A stretch of 64,000 nt of DNA. It comes from Capra hircus (taxonomy: Eukaryota; Chordata; Mammalia; Artiodactyla; Bovidae). Each line of letters begins with the position of its first letter. The first letter of the stretch is position 1. The translations under genes were made by a program, and so were the position numbers. The notes under the pieces were generated by a model, which ran no database searches, was not told the DNA's origin, and worked only from the letters and a program-made list of their open reading frames with translations. Of this stretch, positions 23,601 through 35,670 are shown piece after piece. The stretch lies in assembly GCF_001704415.2 (NCBI RefSeq), contig NC_030831.1, positions 45,554,134 through 45,618,133 on the forward strand, in the 5' to 3' direction.

Positions 23601-26600
23601 TAGAGAAAAGCCTTAGGAGAAAAGAGAAGTGCCTAGAAAACCTGAAATAGGAAAGAAAACAGGCTATGAGATCCTGTCACACCCAATTCAAAGGTCTCTT
23701 AAAAGTTGATGTTAGGGAAACAATGATATTAAAAATTTCTACTAACAGACAAGTTTCTGGCTTCCATGACTTTTTTCACCCTTGGTCTATGATGGTTTCT
23801 CACTGAGCATTTGACTGGGACAACCCCTTGTCATATAGGCTTGTCCTGAATATTGAAGGACTTTTAGCCTTCCCAGTTTTTCTCCAAAACATTCTAGTGA
23901 TGCCCCTCATCACTGAGACCACCTCCAAAACCTACCCTACCCTCGTGGCAACCAGACAGTCCCATCCCTGGGCCTTTACAGGTTATCTTCTGGCTTCCAT
24001 TAAGTCAAGAAGGGCTCTTTCTCACTCGCTGTTGAATCTCCAGTGACTGGCCAACAGTAGGTGCTCAACAGACACTTTCAAATGAAATAGCAGTATTCAA
24101 TATGAGACGTGCTACAGAGAAACTTTGAAAGATTAACATATCTAAATATTTACACTATCAATCCACTCTTAAAATCCCTGGTGGTTGGAGTCTTTAGAAT
24201 TTGTGGACAACCCCACAACATGCGGGTGAAGGGAGGTAGGAACTGATGGTGGTTGACACCTACCAAGTGCTGGGCAGTGCACTAGGCCCTCTGCACGTGG
24301 CCTTGCAAGGCAGTCACCAACATCCTGCTTCACAGTGAGGGCGGACCGGGTCCGACGTGGCACCACGGTGAGCGGCAGAGCTGGAGTCTGGCTGAGCTCC
24401 AGATTCCGTGCACTTTTTGTTCCGTCCCAGTGGAACTTGCTCATAACCCTCACCCCTCCTCTCAGATACTCAAGAGAAAACACATCTTCGGAGATTTCAC
24501 AACAAGCTCAGTTTACTTTCCAGTGATGTCCAGACAAATTCCATCCCTTCAGATTTTTTGGCCATTTAAATATAGCCAACTTAGCTCTCCCATTACCTCA
24601 GTCAAGCCTCATGGGGTCAGAGGACAAGCATCTTGGCAAATGTGTTCAGCCACTTCCAAATGCACGCATTCCTTGTCACTCAACTGAGGCAACCCCAAGT
24701 GACTTCTTTGGGCATCTGAAGAAAGCTCGTTTTGTCAGTCTTATTAGTCATAAGTGGGGAGCAAGGGCAGAATGAAGCTGGAATTGTTAAGATCTGGTTT
24801 TCCTTCTTAGATAGCTGGCCCAGGGTCCATTTCTGAGTTCAGATGATATGCCAGGAGCCACGCATAGGCCAGTGAAGAGAAGTGCTCAATTCCTCTCCTC
24901 CATCCTTCACTCAACTCATGCAAGTGGGAGGAGGGAGGAAGCCAGGCCAGGGGTGTGACAGTGTGAAGCTCGTTGCCCCTTCAGAGCAGAGACAACTGGC
25001 TCCGGGGCGTCGACTGGCCTCGCCCCGTCAGTCTGCCTGCCTCCTCAGCCTTTCCTTTACGACCAGTGTGTCAGTGTCTCTTGCGCTGTGACTTCACTTT
25101 CTCATCGGTCCTCACCTCAGCCACACTTTTTCTCCCTCGTCATCTTCTTCCTTGTGTCTGGAATTCTCCAGTCCTCCACTTTTGCCTTCCCCTCTGCCCA
25201 TCCCAACAGTATTTCTCTTCTCACTCTCTCCATGAAAGGTCCCTTTCCATATCAGGTGGGAGTCTCTCTATCGTCTCCTCTCTGAGAGTCCCACTAATCA
25301 CTTGATCCCCCAGGGGTCTTCCCTGGTGCCTCCTGCTGCCTTCAGCCCCCACTGAAGTTTCTGGCAAGGCTCCATGAGGACACCACCACCAAAGTCCCGT
25401 AACTTCCACTAACCCCGGTGTGGGGCCATGCTTCTGTTCTCTTTAGGGCTGGTCAAATCAACAGCCCTTCTGTGTCTCCCCTCTTTATGGCTCTCATATA
25501 GATTTACAAGGCAAGGTGAGCATTGGATTTCAGTATTCCAACAACTGAATGAGCCTCTGTTTCCATAGGCAGTACATGTTTATTTCTGAAATCGTGCCAC
25601 CCCATAACTCGCTTCCTCGGGAGTAGGCTGTTGCTATGACCTGTGCAGGTTGCATTTGGGAAGCAGGGACTTAGCTTCTCAGGTCAAGACACACACACTG
25701 GAAAAGACGAGTGTTTGACATGTCCTTTCATCTGGAAACAGAGGACGTAGATTATGTTTAACTCTAAATAACCTCTGTTTTGATCTGGTTTTGCTGTTCC
25801 TATTTCTATCTGGTTTTGCTTGTTTGCTGAATGCTTGGACCCCTAAACAGAGGTTCTGAAATGAATGAAGATCTTTTCCAGGCCCTCTGCCACCATGCCC
25901 AGGTGAGACCCCTTCACTTGTGCCCTTCAGACCTGAAAGAGCAGACCTGGGGCTCTTGCTCAAATGCAGATTCTGCTTCTGCAGGTGGGGCTGAGCTCCT
26001 GTATTTAGAACTGGAGCTGATGCTCATCACTCACTTTGACCAGACAGCAAGGACAGACACAGAGAACTAGGTCAGTGCATCTCCATCTGCGCTACAAGTC
26101 AGTAACCCTGGGGAGTTTTGAAGCATCTCACGCTGCACCTCCAGACCACTCAGGTCAGAATCTCTGGAGAAGGAGCCCAGGAAGCAGCATTTTTAAAGCT
26201 CCCTAGAGGAAGATGATGACCATGTGCTGTCAAGGTTGAGGATCTCGGCTCTCAGGGTTTAAAGGAAGGAGAATTCACATCTGGCTGAAAGGAAAGGGGA
26301 GGTGCTTTGAAAACAACTCTTCCCTACTTAGTTCCCACCAAACCAGCTGAAAACAGTGGCTTGGGTTCATCATGTGCAGAAAATAGCTTATGTGAAGCTA
26401 ATTGTGAAGACTGGGAGACTGAGGGAAAGCCAACTCCTAAGCACATTACTGAGAAGTACTGTCTGAAGTCACAGAGGATGGACAGGCAGGAAGCTGCCCT
26501 GGGAGAATCCAGCCCAGCTGATCCTTCAGCTGATGCTTAAGAATGAACCATTAACTGACTCCTTGCCCCCTCTTATCAGCACCCCTCACCTGATTCTAAA

Positions 26601-29205
26601 CACCTCCACTCTGTCCACAGAGGCCTTCAACATTCACCCGACTCTGTTTTACCTGAGTTACGAGGCTCCAGGGACAGCACCTGATGGGATCTGTCCTAGT
26701 TTCTGCAGCCTCCCAGGGACAGCCTGACTCCCCACTCTAATCAGTGTTGCTTTTAGAAAACAAACATCTGTGCAGGAAAGAAAATTATCAAGGTTTTGTT
26801 GAAAAGAAAGGGGGTAGCTCAGAGGCCTTACGGACATGCCAAATGAAGCCCTTTGGAGAGCTCAAGTACAGAACTCTCTCCCTGCCACAGGGCTGGACTA
26901 CATGCCACCCTGGTTACACAGAGTGCCAGCTCACACGGTGGTCCAGCCTGAAAGGAAGCATGTGTTTGTACACACTGCATTCAAAAACCTAAGCCATGTA
27001 CAGCCAGGCCCTTGGTCTCTGCCTGGGGGCAGAGGGCCATACTTAGAGAAGAGTCCAGGGGTTGTCAGTCCAGGGTTGTCAGCAGGGTTGACAGTGATGC
27101 AGGAAGAACCCAGGTCCGGGCATTAGGCGGCAGGGTCAGCCCCAGCTCCCGTGTCCACCCCATGTGACTTCAAGCAGCGACCATCACTGCTCTGGACCTG
27201 TAGTGAGAGGAGTACACTGCTCTACCACTCTCCCCACGCTGTGGGATCGTTTGAGGAAACAAATGCAGTGATCCTCAGGAAGGTGCTCTGTCAAGTATGA
27301 AATGCTGTGTGCATGAAGCTTTACAGCAGTGCAGAATTGGCAGGGTTCATAGTGTGAATGCTATGTGTGTGTGTGAGAGAGAGAGAGAGACGTGTGTAAT
27401 TCTTGTGCTATAAAACAGATCCCAACCACCACACAGGTCAGAGTGCCTCCGGATGGTCAGGAGGGCATCATGGTGATGACCCAGCCAAGCTCAGGACAGG
27501 ATCAGGGCAGATAATGGAGAATTACACACATGCCATAGAATCGAGCCTGAGGAGGCCGTGGGGCCGGTGGAGACATCCCCCAGGACAGGAGCGTGTGCTC
27601 AGGTCCAGCCCTGAGGCTTAGCTGTGGGGAGTAAGGACAGGTGCCACCTTCAGTGCTGCTTAGCGTTTCCCCAAAGAAGCCCCAAGTGATGGGGGCACAC
27701 GATACCTCCTCCCAGGCAAACACACCTAAAGCAGCCTATAGGTTGCTACAGACTTAGAGATGGTTTGTTTTTTTTTTTAAGTAAAAGCTTTGCACTGTAC
27801 TTTTTTATATGCCATGCTTGCTTAAATATACAGCTGTTTCCTACCCAGACATCCAGAGCAGCGTGCTGTCCTGTACTCTGGGCCCCCGTCACTCCCAGGC
27901 CCAGAGTGTCACGTCCAGAGGTAATGAGACACCCAGACCTGGAGCAACTTGGAATCTTTTTGAGCTGTGGCGTGACCTACCTAGTGTTTTAAGATCCTTT
28001 GTCCGTCACCAGTGGGGAGCTGGCCTGGCCCAGAGGGAGAGAATAGACTGACTTAGACAGAGGCCTCGAAGGAAACAACGCTGGCCTGGTAATCACTGAT
28101 GTTGGCACGGTGAGGAAGGAGTTCCATACCTGGCTCATGGAAGGGCCATCCCACTTGAAAAGTGTCAGCTGAGAAGGGTGTGGTGAGCCCCTCTGAATGT
28201 CCTTCCAAACACAAGCTAATACCTAAGGAAGAGATCAAAAGTCTGGTCTCTTACCTCTGCCCCACGTAGAGTCTTGAGACTTCCAGCAGAGGGCCCTGGT
28301 TAAATCCCCAGTTGCAGGCTCCAGGCTTGGCCCTGAGAAAGAGCCTAGAAAGATGCAGCCCCCCAGCATGCTGGCCAACAGCCATCTAACCCCAGACAGT
28401 CTGCAGAGGGCCCAGAGAAGCTGTGTCTCCTGACTCCCGTCCACCCGGCCTGACCCTCTGGCCCCAGTGAGTCAGGCTCCTCTGAGCCCACATCAGACTC
28501 ACTGGGCTGGAGCTGCCAAGAAAAGCTCTGGGCCATCCCTAACAAGAGGGAGGGCTCAGCCAACCTCTTACACAATCGGCCTGAGAGCAGCACCTCTCAC
28601 CTTGGCCCCGCAGCTGGCCAGGCCCCTCCCCCCCTTCCCCAGTTTATCTGTCTAGAGACCAGGCCTCTTCTGGCCTTATCCCCTCCCTGGTCTCCCTGGG
28701 GATGGTCCACCAGCCCATGGGCCTATTCTGTCCCCATTCCCATGTCCACTGAGCTCCGCACAGCTGATTTCTTCCTTTCAGCAGCTATCCACTGGCTCAG
28801 GGATCACCCCGGAGCCCTTGGCCCAGGAACCAGCCTGACTCAGCAAGGATGAGTGACATCCCTGCCTTTGGTCCCTCTGTCACTGTATCAGGACAGCAGA
28901 GAGTCTGGGGCCTTGACTGGTAAAAAAAAATGGAAGGAAGCTCCAGAGGTCCGTCCCAGAGAAAGGAAGGCTTGGAATCAACATCTGAAGTGCACTCATG
29001 TGAGACAGGAAGGGCATCTGTCCATGCCCACAGGATGGACAAAACTGGAACCCACAATGGGTAAAACACAGGGGCTCGATATCAGTTCCATAGGTCCAAG
29101 GGTTTCTGGTAATCAGAGGTATTCACAGTCAGAACAGCCCACCTCACAGGGCCAGGGGACCCCTGCCAAGAGTCAGAGGCACTCAACTCCTTCATTGTTT
29201 GAGAG
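20615..29205. other. Upstream region without bovid-specific repeats
   Basis: About 8.6 kb with no Bov-tA, Bov-A2 or BovB copy. Only old relics are seen: an interspersed repeat at 22060-22520, an L2 3' end near 24020-24085, MIR-like pieces at 21880-21965, 24240-24410 and 27155-27310 (reversed), and MER5-like DNA at 25945-26250. Small tracts: A15 at 21261-21275 and GT/GA at 27364-27392. No coding exon recognised. This is where a missing 5' untranslated exon or enhancer could lie. Confidence 0.4.
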
Positions 29206-29210
29206 AAGCA

Positions 29211-30056
29211 TCAGTTCAGTTCAGTTCAGTCACTCAGTCATGTGCGACTCTTTGCGACCCCATGAACCGCAGCACGCCAGGCTTCCCTGAGTCCACCCAA
29301 ACCTATGTCCATCGAGTCAGTGATGCCATCCAACCATCTCATCCTCTGTCGTCCCCTTCTCCTCCTGCCCTCAATCTTTCCCAGCATCAGGGTCTTTTCA
29401 AATGAGTCAGCTCTTTGCATCAAGTAGCCAAAGTATTGGAGTTTCAGCTTCAACATCAGTCCCACCAAAGAACACCCGGGACTGATCTCCTTTAGGATGG
29501 ACTGGTTGGATCTCCTTGCAGTCCAAGGGACTCTCAAGAGTCTTCTCCAACACCACAGTTCAAAAGCATCAATTCTTCGGCGCTCAGCTTTCTTCATAGT
29601 ACATCCATACATGATAGCCTTGACTAGACGGCCCTTAGTCGGCAAAGTAATGTCTCTGCTTTTCAATATGCTGTCTAGGTTGGTCATAACTTTCCTTCCA
29701 AGGAGTAAGCATCTTTTAAATTCATGGCTGCAATCACCATCTGCAGTGATTTTAGAGCCCAGAAAAATAAAGTTAGCCACTGTTTCCACTGTTTCCCCAT
29801 CTATTTGCCATGAAGTGATGGGACTGGATACCTTGATCTTAGTTTTCTGAATGTTGAGTTTTAAGCCAGCTTTTTCACTCTCCTCTTTCACTTCCATCAA
29901 GAGGCTCTTTAGTCCCTCTTCACTTTCTGCCATAAGGGTGGTGTCATCTGCATATCTGAGATTATTGATATTTCTCCCAGCAATCTTGATTCCAGCTTGT
30001 GTTTCCTCCAGCCCAGCGTTTCTCATGACGTACTCTGCATATAAGCTAAATAAGCA
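29211..30056 (-). repeat. BovB LINE fragment with open reverse-transcriptase frame, antisense
   Basis: About 850 bp of the BovB 3' half. The minus-strand frame 30026-29238 stays open for 262 codons and holds the RT catalytic motif YADD (in NNLRYADDTTLMAE), then FIFLGSKITADGDCSHE and FELWCWRRLLRVPW. The 3' end carries the (TTCAG)n signature (GTTCAGTTCAGTTCAG). It is 5'-truncated before most of the RT and the whole endonuclease, so it cannot move by itself. A 6-bp match AAGCAT flanks it. Confidence 0.93.
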
Positions 30057-32061
30057 TAGGATATGCCTTTCGTTCCTAAGGTTCTAGAAATTATGGAAAC
30101 TCTCCTTTTCCATAATTATATCAATTGCAAAGTCTTAGGAAAAATTAATCAAGTCAATAAATAAAACCTACTAATCACTTTTCCTTCTCCAGAACTCTGC
30201 AACCTCAGTAACTCAGTTGGGTGAAAGATGATGTAAGACCATTTGACGTTCATTCCTCACGACAAGGTCACCAGCAGATTTAAACCCAATAGGTCTCAGG
30301 GAGGGGGCTCTTCGACTGTGCACTGATTCACACCAAAAACTCAAGAAGCCCCCGCAGCCGCAGGCTCTTCTCCTAACTGCAGGAATGCGCCAGGGAGGGT
30401 GCAGCCTCTTCCCGCTGGGCAGGGATGTGTTCTTGCATTGCTACCAGAAACTGTCTTTTAGAGAAAAGAGCCAGAAGAATTTCAAACTCAGTACAAGAGA
30501 GTGGGCGCCATGTTTTCTATGTTGGGAAGGGAACTTGGGTCCAAATATATGGACTGAGGACTCTTCACAGTCTAGCTTCTAACACCCAGCTTCGCCCTTC
30601 CTAGGGGGCTGCCCCCTGCTCCAGCAGGGCTCACAACTGGGATTTCCTGGCACAAACCAGGCGTGTATTTTTTTCAGGCATTTCCTTGGCTGGAGTGTTC
30701 ACCTCCCTCTTGCTGGTTCAACCAAGTCCTGACATGAAAGCCTGAGCCGGTCTCCGCCAGCTGTGGGAGGCTGGGCACTGCCCTGCACTCCAACAGCGGC
30801 CCCTCTGCCCACACCGCCCCCAGCCCCGCCACTTTGCCCCACACAGATAGTCTGCTCCCTTTCTCCCTGTCTCTGGAGCTCGGTGCTCTCTCTGGGAAAC
30901 CCAAGGCACACAGTAGGTATTCAACAGGGAGCATCTTCACAGAGGAGTGACGGCCCAGTCTGTCGGGGGAGCCCCCTTGCGGGAACACTTGGAGAGTCCG
31001 GCTTTGGGGAGAAATAGGAGGCCAATGCAAACAGCCCTTTGTGTCCACATTTCTGAGGGAGAGGAGGAGGTTCAGGCAGCCAAGGAGAGCGTTCTCACGC
31101 CAAGCAGATAATTATGTGTTCTTGGAAGCAGGTTTAATGGACTGGCTCAGAGCGGAGCTGGGAATGGGCTCTGAGGCCTGCCGCCTTCAGACGGGACGTG
31201 GCTCGGGCAGCCATTTCCCCGTCCAGTTTTAACAAGTGGCCGACGCCTTATGGAAACTTTTGAAAGGCGCTCTGTTTCAGAGCAGCCAGCTTGCACTTCA
31301 TCGGGTTGCTTTAGCCATCTTTCCCTTCAGCTTGGGAGCACAGGAAGAGAGGAAACTGAAAAATCACTGAGTGCCTACTATGTGCCAAGAACCAAGTCAG
31401 CAGTTTCACTGTCCTAGGAGCCCTTTAAAGGGGGAGAAGCAGAGGCCCGCAGAGCACCTCGTGGCAGAGAAGAAAGTGAAGCTGGGCATCTAAGCTTCCG
31501 CAGCCTGTGCTCTTTCCAAACACTGACCTTCTCTTTACAAGACCTTTTTTTTGCTGCATGTCTCGCCCCTACCCCAAAGCCAAAATTCCCCCATTTGAGT
31601 AGGATAAACATTCCCATGGCAAAGGAACGCTGTGTTCCCCAGAGGAGATGCAATCACGTTGTTCCTGCTGAGGTTATGTGGGCTTATGAAATAGGACACT
31701 GGGCTGAGGGCCTGGCCCCAGGCTGGAGGGTGGCCCCCCTTCTCTGCCTCCCCTAGCTGTGCCCTGCAAGGCAGTTGGAGTAACAGAAGGATCCCAGGGT
31801 GGGAAACTGGGTTTAATCTTGACTCTGTAGCAAGCTGCTGGTTTCCCTGGGTCTCTGCTCCCTGCAGCCATCCCAAGGCAGCAAGCTTGCTTCAGAAAGT
31901 GCAGAGAGCTACATCCATGTGAGAAACAACTCTTGGTCTGCTATTCTGGGCCTTGACTTCTCCATCTGTAAATGGGAATATTAACTGCACTTGAGATACT
32001 CAAAAGAAGAGAAGATAGAGCCTTTTTGGAAAGACTCTGGAGAGTACTTCCATTGTGCAAT
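30057..32061. other. Upstream non-coding DNA
   Basis: GC-richer around 30300-31250. Old relics only: L2/MIR-like at 31350-31470 (GTGCCTACTATGTGCCAAG) and reversed MIR at 31870-32030 (TTCTCCATCTGTAAATGGG). No gene seen. Confidence 0.4.
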
Positions 32062-32182
32062 CGTTCATTCTTTTCGCGCCCGACTCTTAGCGACCCCATG
32101 GACTGCAGCCTACCAGGCTCCTCCGTCCATGGGATTTTCCGGGCAAGAGTACTGGACTGGGTTGCCATTGCCTTCTCCGTCT
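32062..32182 (-). repeat. Bov-A SINE fragment, antisense
   Basis: CGACTCTTAGCGACCCCATG through TGGGTTGCCATTGCCTTCTCC; one Bov-A unit without the tRNA head. Confidence 0.87.
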
Positions 32183-33182
32183 TTCCATAATTATTAAACA
32201 TATATTGAGGGTTTATTATGCCTCAGGCTTTTTGCTGAGCAATGCAAATACAGAAATCAACATGGTAACAGGCCCTGTTCTTAAAGGTCTCGTGATTTAT
32301 ACACACATTCTTCATCAAAAAATATATAAATGTTTGACGTCCCACAGCTAGAAAATAATTCCTACTCCGGTCTACTTGAGTTGCATCACTATGACTTTTG
32401 TCATCTGTCCTTGATTATAAAATATACATCTTTCTCATATTGTAACATTTATTAAATCAGAATACATCATGCAATTTTAATTGGCAGCATTTTCTTCTTT
32501 CATGGTAAGACACAAAACAATAACACAATGCTCAGTTGATAATATCTTAGATGCAGTGAAATATGTTTGGGGAAAAAAGTTATTTTCAACTGGATTTTTA
32601 ATGTAATTCACAGGCACTGAATTTAACACAAGTTCTTTCCAGAGCATTTCTAGTAAATCCAGATATATAGTGTCATGAAGATCATGTGTCTAGATATCGC
32701 CCCTCACTTCTCATCTGGATGACTTGGAAGGATTCATGCCATGCTGTGTCACCTCTTGGCCACCAGAGGGAGAGAGTGCTTTGAAAAGGGACAGATTCTC
32801 AGGCCTGCTGGCTTCCACTCTGCTAAACTTTTCCAGCGTGGCCCCGCCAGGGCCATCTGAAAGTCACTGCAATTCCACCTGCAGTCAGGAAGGAAAGGCC
32901 TCTTCCAGAGCCATGGAAGCACCAGAAAGAAGAGTTGATTGTGTATGAATGATATTTGCAGACCTATGCTAAAAGCCAGCCATGGTTTAAATGAGCTATT
33001 CCTGGGAATGGGGATAGGCCCTAGACAGGGCAGAGTTCGGCAGTTCTGCCTTGACGTAGAGGTGGCCCCTCAAGTTCTCAAGATCTGAGACCCACCGTGA
33101 TTTATAAAGTTACCCCACTCTACCAGTTACCTGTAGCCTTCCATCCTTTCTTCCCCCTTTTCTTCCTTCCCTCTTTCTCCTT
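32183..33182. other. Upstream non-coding DNA
   Basis: L2-like start (TATATTGAGGGTTTATTATG) to about 32320, then AT-rich unrecognised sequence and a pyrimidine-rich run near 33140-33180. Confidence 0.35.
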
Positions 33183-34890
33183 CACTGAACTATTTTTTGG
33201 ACACCTACTACTTTATTTTTCTGGGCTCCAAAAATCACTGCAGATGGTGATTGAAGCCTTGAAATTAAAAGACACTTACTCCTTGGAAGGAAAGTTATGA
33301 CCAACCTAGACAGCATATTAAAAACCAGAGACATTGCTTTGCCAACAAAGTTCTGTCTAGTCAAGGCTATGGTTTTTCCAGTGGTCATGTATGGATGTGA
33401 GAGTTGGACTATAGCGAAAGCTGAGTGCCGAAGAATTGGTGCTTTTGAACTGTGGTGTTGGAGAAGACTCTTGAGAATCCCTTGGACTGCAGGGAGATCC
33501 AACCAGTCCATCCTAAAGGAGATCAGTCCCGGGTGTTCATTAGAAGGACTGATGTTGAAGCTGAAACTCCAATACTTTGGTCACCTGATACGAAGACCTG
33601 ACTCATTTGAAAAGACCCTGATGCTGGGAAAGGCTGAGGGCAGGAGGAGAAGGGGATGACAGAGGATGAGATGGTTGGATGGCGTCACCGACTAGATGGA
33701 CAGGGGTCTGAGTGGACTCCAAGAGTTGGTGCTGTGGTTCACGGAGTCGCAAAGAATTGGACACAACTGAGCAACTGAACTGAACTGAACTACGTGCCAG
33801 GCTCTGTGCTAGGAGCTAGGAGATACATCAGTATAAGGAAAACTACTGGGTCCCATGAGAGCATGTGACAGCAAACCATCAAAGAAGGCTTGTCCAACAG
33901 GTGACAATTAAGGCAAAGGCTGAGGGAAGAACAGGAGTTATCCAGGTAAAGGGCTAATGAGAAGCCTTCCAGGCAAACGGACCAGCATTTGCAGAGACTC
34001 TGAGGTAAAAAGTGCTAAATGGAGGCCAGTGTGGGGCCCAGAAATGAGGAGCAGGAGAAGCACCAGACAGGCTAATGCACAGTGGTGTCAGTGATGCAGA
34101 GCTTGAGCGCCATGCTAAAGATGTGGCTTTCCATCTGTAGCCACTGGAGGGATTTAAGCAGGAAACATGAGTGGACTTAAATGTTAATATGACGAATTTG
34201 ACTGCTGTGGAGCATAGCTTGGTGGAGAAATCTGAGAAGAAGTGGGAGTAAGCAACTGGCAGCTATTTGGAGAAGTGGCAAGAGGTGATGGTAACTAAGT
34301 GGTGATATTGGGCATCAAGGTGTATTTTAGAGATAGTTTTGGATTGGAGAGTGGAGGAGAAGGGAGTGTGGAGTTTGACTCCTGAGTTGTCTAAAGAAGA
34401 AACTTGGAAGGGAGACGAGAATTTTCCTGGGATGGGCCCTTTGGAGAGAGGAAGACAGGACTCAGGAAGGAACATTATGAGTTGTCTCAGTGTATTAAGT
34501 CTAAGCTTCTGTGAAGTAAAGAATTAAATCTGCGAATCTAGTTCTCAAAGCTAGGCTGCAAATGTTAGACTTGGGGGCCATAGGTATGTAGATGGGAGAT
34601 AAAGCCACAGCAGCAGGGACCAATGAGGAAAACTTTCGATCATATTGAGATACAACTCCATGCAGACCCAAAACCACCTCCCAAAGAAACAATAAATTCA
34701 AGTAAGACATAACTGAGCTGGAGGAGACCAAAAAAAAGAATGGCAGAAGCAAGAAGGAAAGAAGTATAACTACCATTACACAGCCAGACTAAAGTGGAAA
34801 CTGAAGACATTGTGAAGAGGTTGCTCCAACACCAAGCCCTGGCATAAGCCCTGGCCCAGTGATGAAAGGAAAAGTGTCTCACATGGAGGA
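33183..34890 (-). repeat. L2 LINE relic, antisense, split by BovB
   Basis: The reversed L2 end GGACACCTACTA is cut at about 33210 and resumes at 33791 (TACGTGCCAGGCTCTGTGCTAGG). It continues with L2 phrases such as GCCTTCCAGGCAAACGG, GGATTTAAGCAGGAAACATG and AGAGTGGAGGAGAAGG to roughly 34890. L2 sense is the minus strand. Very diverged; the right end is uncertain. Confidence 0.65.
33211..33790 (+). repeat. BovB LINE 3' fragment, sense
   Basis: Starts GGGCTCCAAAAATCACTGCA and ends with the (CTGAA)n BovB terminus (GCAACTGAACTGAACTGAAC). A 120-codon frame (33297-33659) includes FELWCWRRLLRIPW and GRSNQSILKEISPG. No catalytic motif is present because truncation lies downstream of it. Confidence 0.93.
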
Positions 34891-35479
34891 ATCAGTGCAC
34901 ACAGCCTCCAGTGGGTCACACAAGAGCCACTTACTGCTCCTGGGGAGGGGAAGGAAATAGAAGCTGGAAAGGGCATTGAGGGCAGAGGGGAGAGAAGGGC
35001 ACTGCAGGCCAACAGACAGCAATATAGGCTGCATAGCAACTAAGAAAATGAACTTCTCCTGGAGCCCTTCTCAGCTGGAAACCCAGGTCTATATGTACGT
35101 ATCAAGGGGAAAATTCATGTGCAACTAATCACTGCAATAAAACAGTGGGCGGAACAGTACCATTGGCCATATGAAAGATAGAGAAAAAATATTTTAGTGA
35201 CCAGGAAAAAAGATATATTCTTACTGAGTGGTCAGGGAGCTTTGCACAGCAGAAATGGACTTTCTTCTGGACTTGAAAGAATGGGTGGATTTTGAACAAT
35301 ACAGGTCATGTTGGTGGAGGAATGGCTCCAGGCCCCTCTGGGAGCACAAGTGACTGGAACAGTAGGTCCCTTGTTTCAGAATAGACCTCAGAATAAACCT
35401 CCTGCGGCCCCCATCTAGCATCAGCCAAGTTCCTGGGGCTCCATCCTGACTCACTGTTCTTTCCCTTTCCTTTTACCAG
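34891..35479. other. Intron DNA before the first coding exon
   Basis: No named repeat seen. It ends in the pyrimidine-rich tract and AG (35478-35479) that define the acceptor of the first coding exon. Confidence 0.6.
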
Positions 35480-35490
35480 CTACATGACCG
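35480..35490 (+). other. SLC14A2: 5' untranslated tip of the first coding exon
   Basis: Eleven bases lie between the acceptor AG (35478-35479), which follows a pyrimidine-rich run, and the proposed start codon. An acceptor before the start means the transcript has at least one further upstream untranslated exon, not located here. An out-of-frame ATG sits at 35484, so the upstream ORF begins inside this leader. Confidence 0.75.
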
Positions 35491-35522
35491 ATGAGCAGCC
35501 AAAGCCTGAAAGAGATGTCTGA
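35484..35522 (+). promoter_or_regulatory. Short upstream ORF overlapping the UT-A start codons
   Basis: ATG at 35484 opens a 12-codon frame that ends at TGA 35520-35522. It is +1 to the main frame and overlaps both candidate UT-A starts (35491 and 35515). Its own context is poor (T at -3). Such an overlapping uORF can lower translation from the main start. It may equally be inert if the real mRNA is mostly scanned past it. Presence is read directly; function is inference. Confidence 0.4.
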
Positions 35523-35670
35523 TGTTCACACTCACAGCAGCCCTCTCCTGGCAGAGCCTCTGTCCAGCAGATATAAACTCTACGAATTGGAGTTTCCCAG
35601 CCCAAGCTGCTCCCCAAACTCCCAGGATGCACACCCAGCCCTGCCTCTTCTAGAAATGCCTGAAGAAAAG
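35491..35670 (+). CDS. SLC14A2: SLC14A2 first coding exon (residues 1-60)
   Basis: Encodes the start of the cytoplasmic N-terminal tail, including the conserved run SSRYKLYE and the end ALPLLEMPEEK. Two in-frame starts exist: ATG 35491 (MSSQSLKEMSD...) and ATG 35515 (MSDVHTHSS...). I chose 35491 because, as I recall it, rat UT-A1 also begins with an eight-residue leader ending in LKE. With this start the glycosylation asparagine is number 281, two away from the published rat Asn279, a shift explained by a two-residue length difference in this exon. Human UT-A1 appears to use the equivalent of 35515. That second ATG has G at -3 while 35491 has C at -3, so leaky scanning could give both products. 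The exon ends on a codon boundary with a perfect donor, AAG/GTGAGT. Confidence 0.92.

Noticed and set aside
29238..30026. 262-codon reverse-transcriptase frame as a host gene
   Set aside because: It is the C-terminal part of a 5'-truncated BovB LINE, kept as a repeat.
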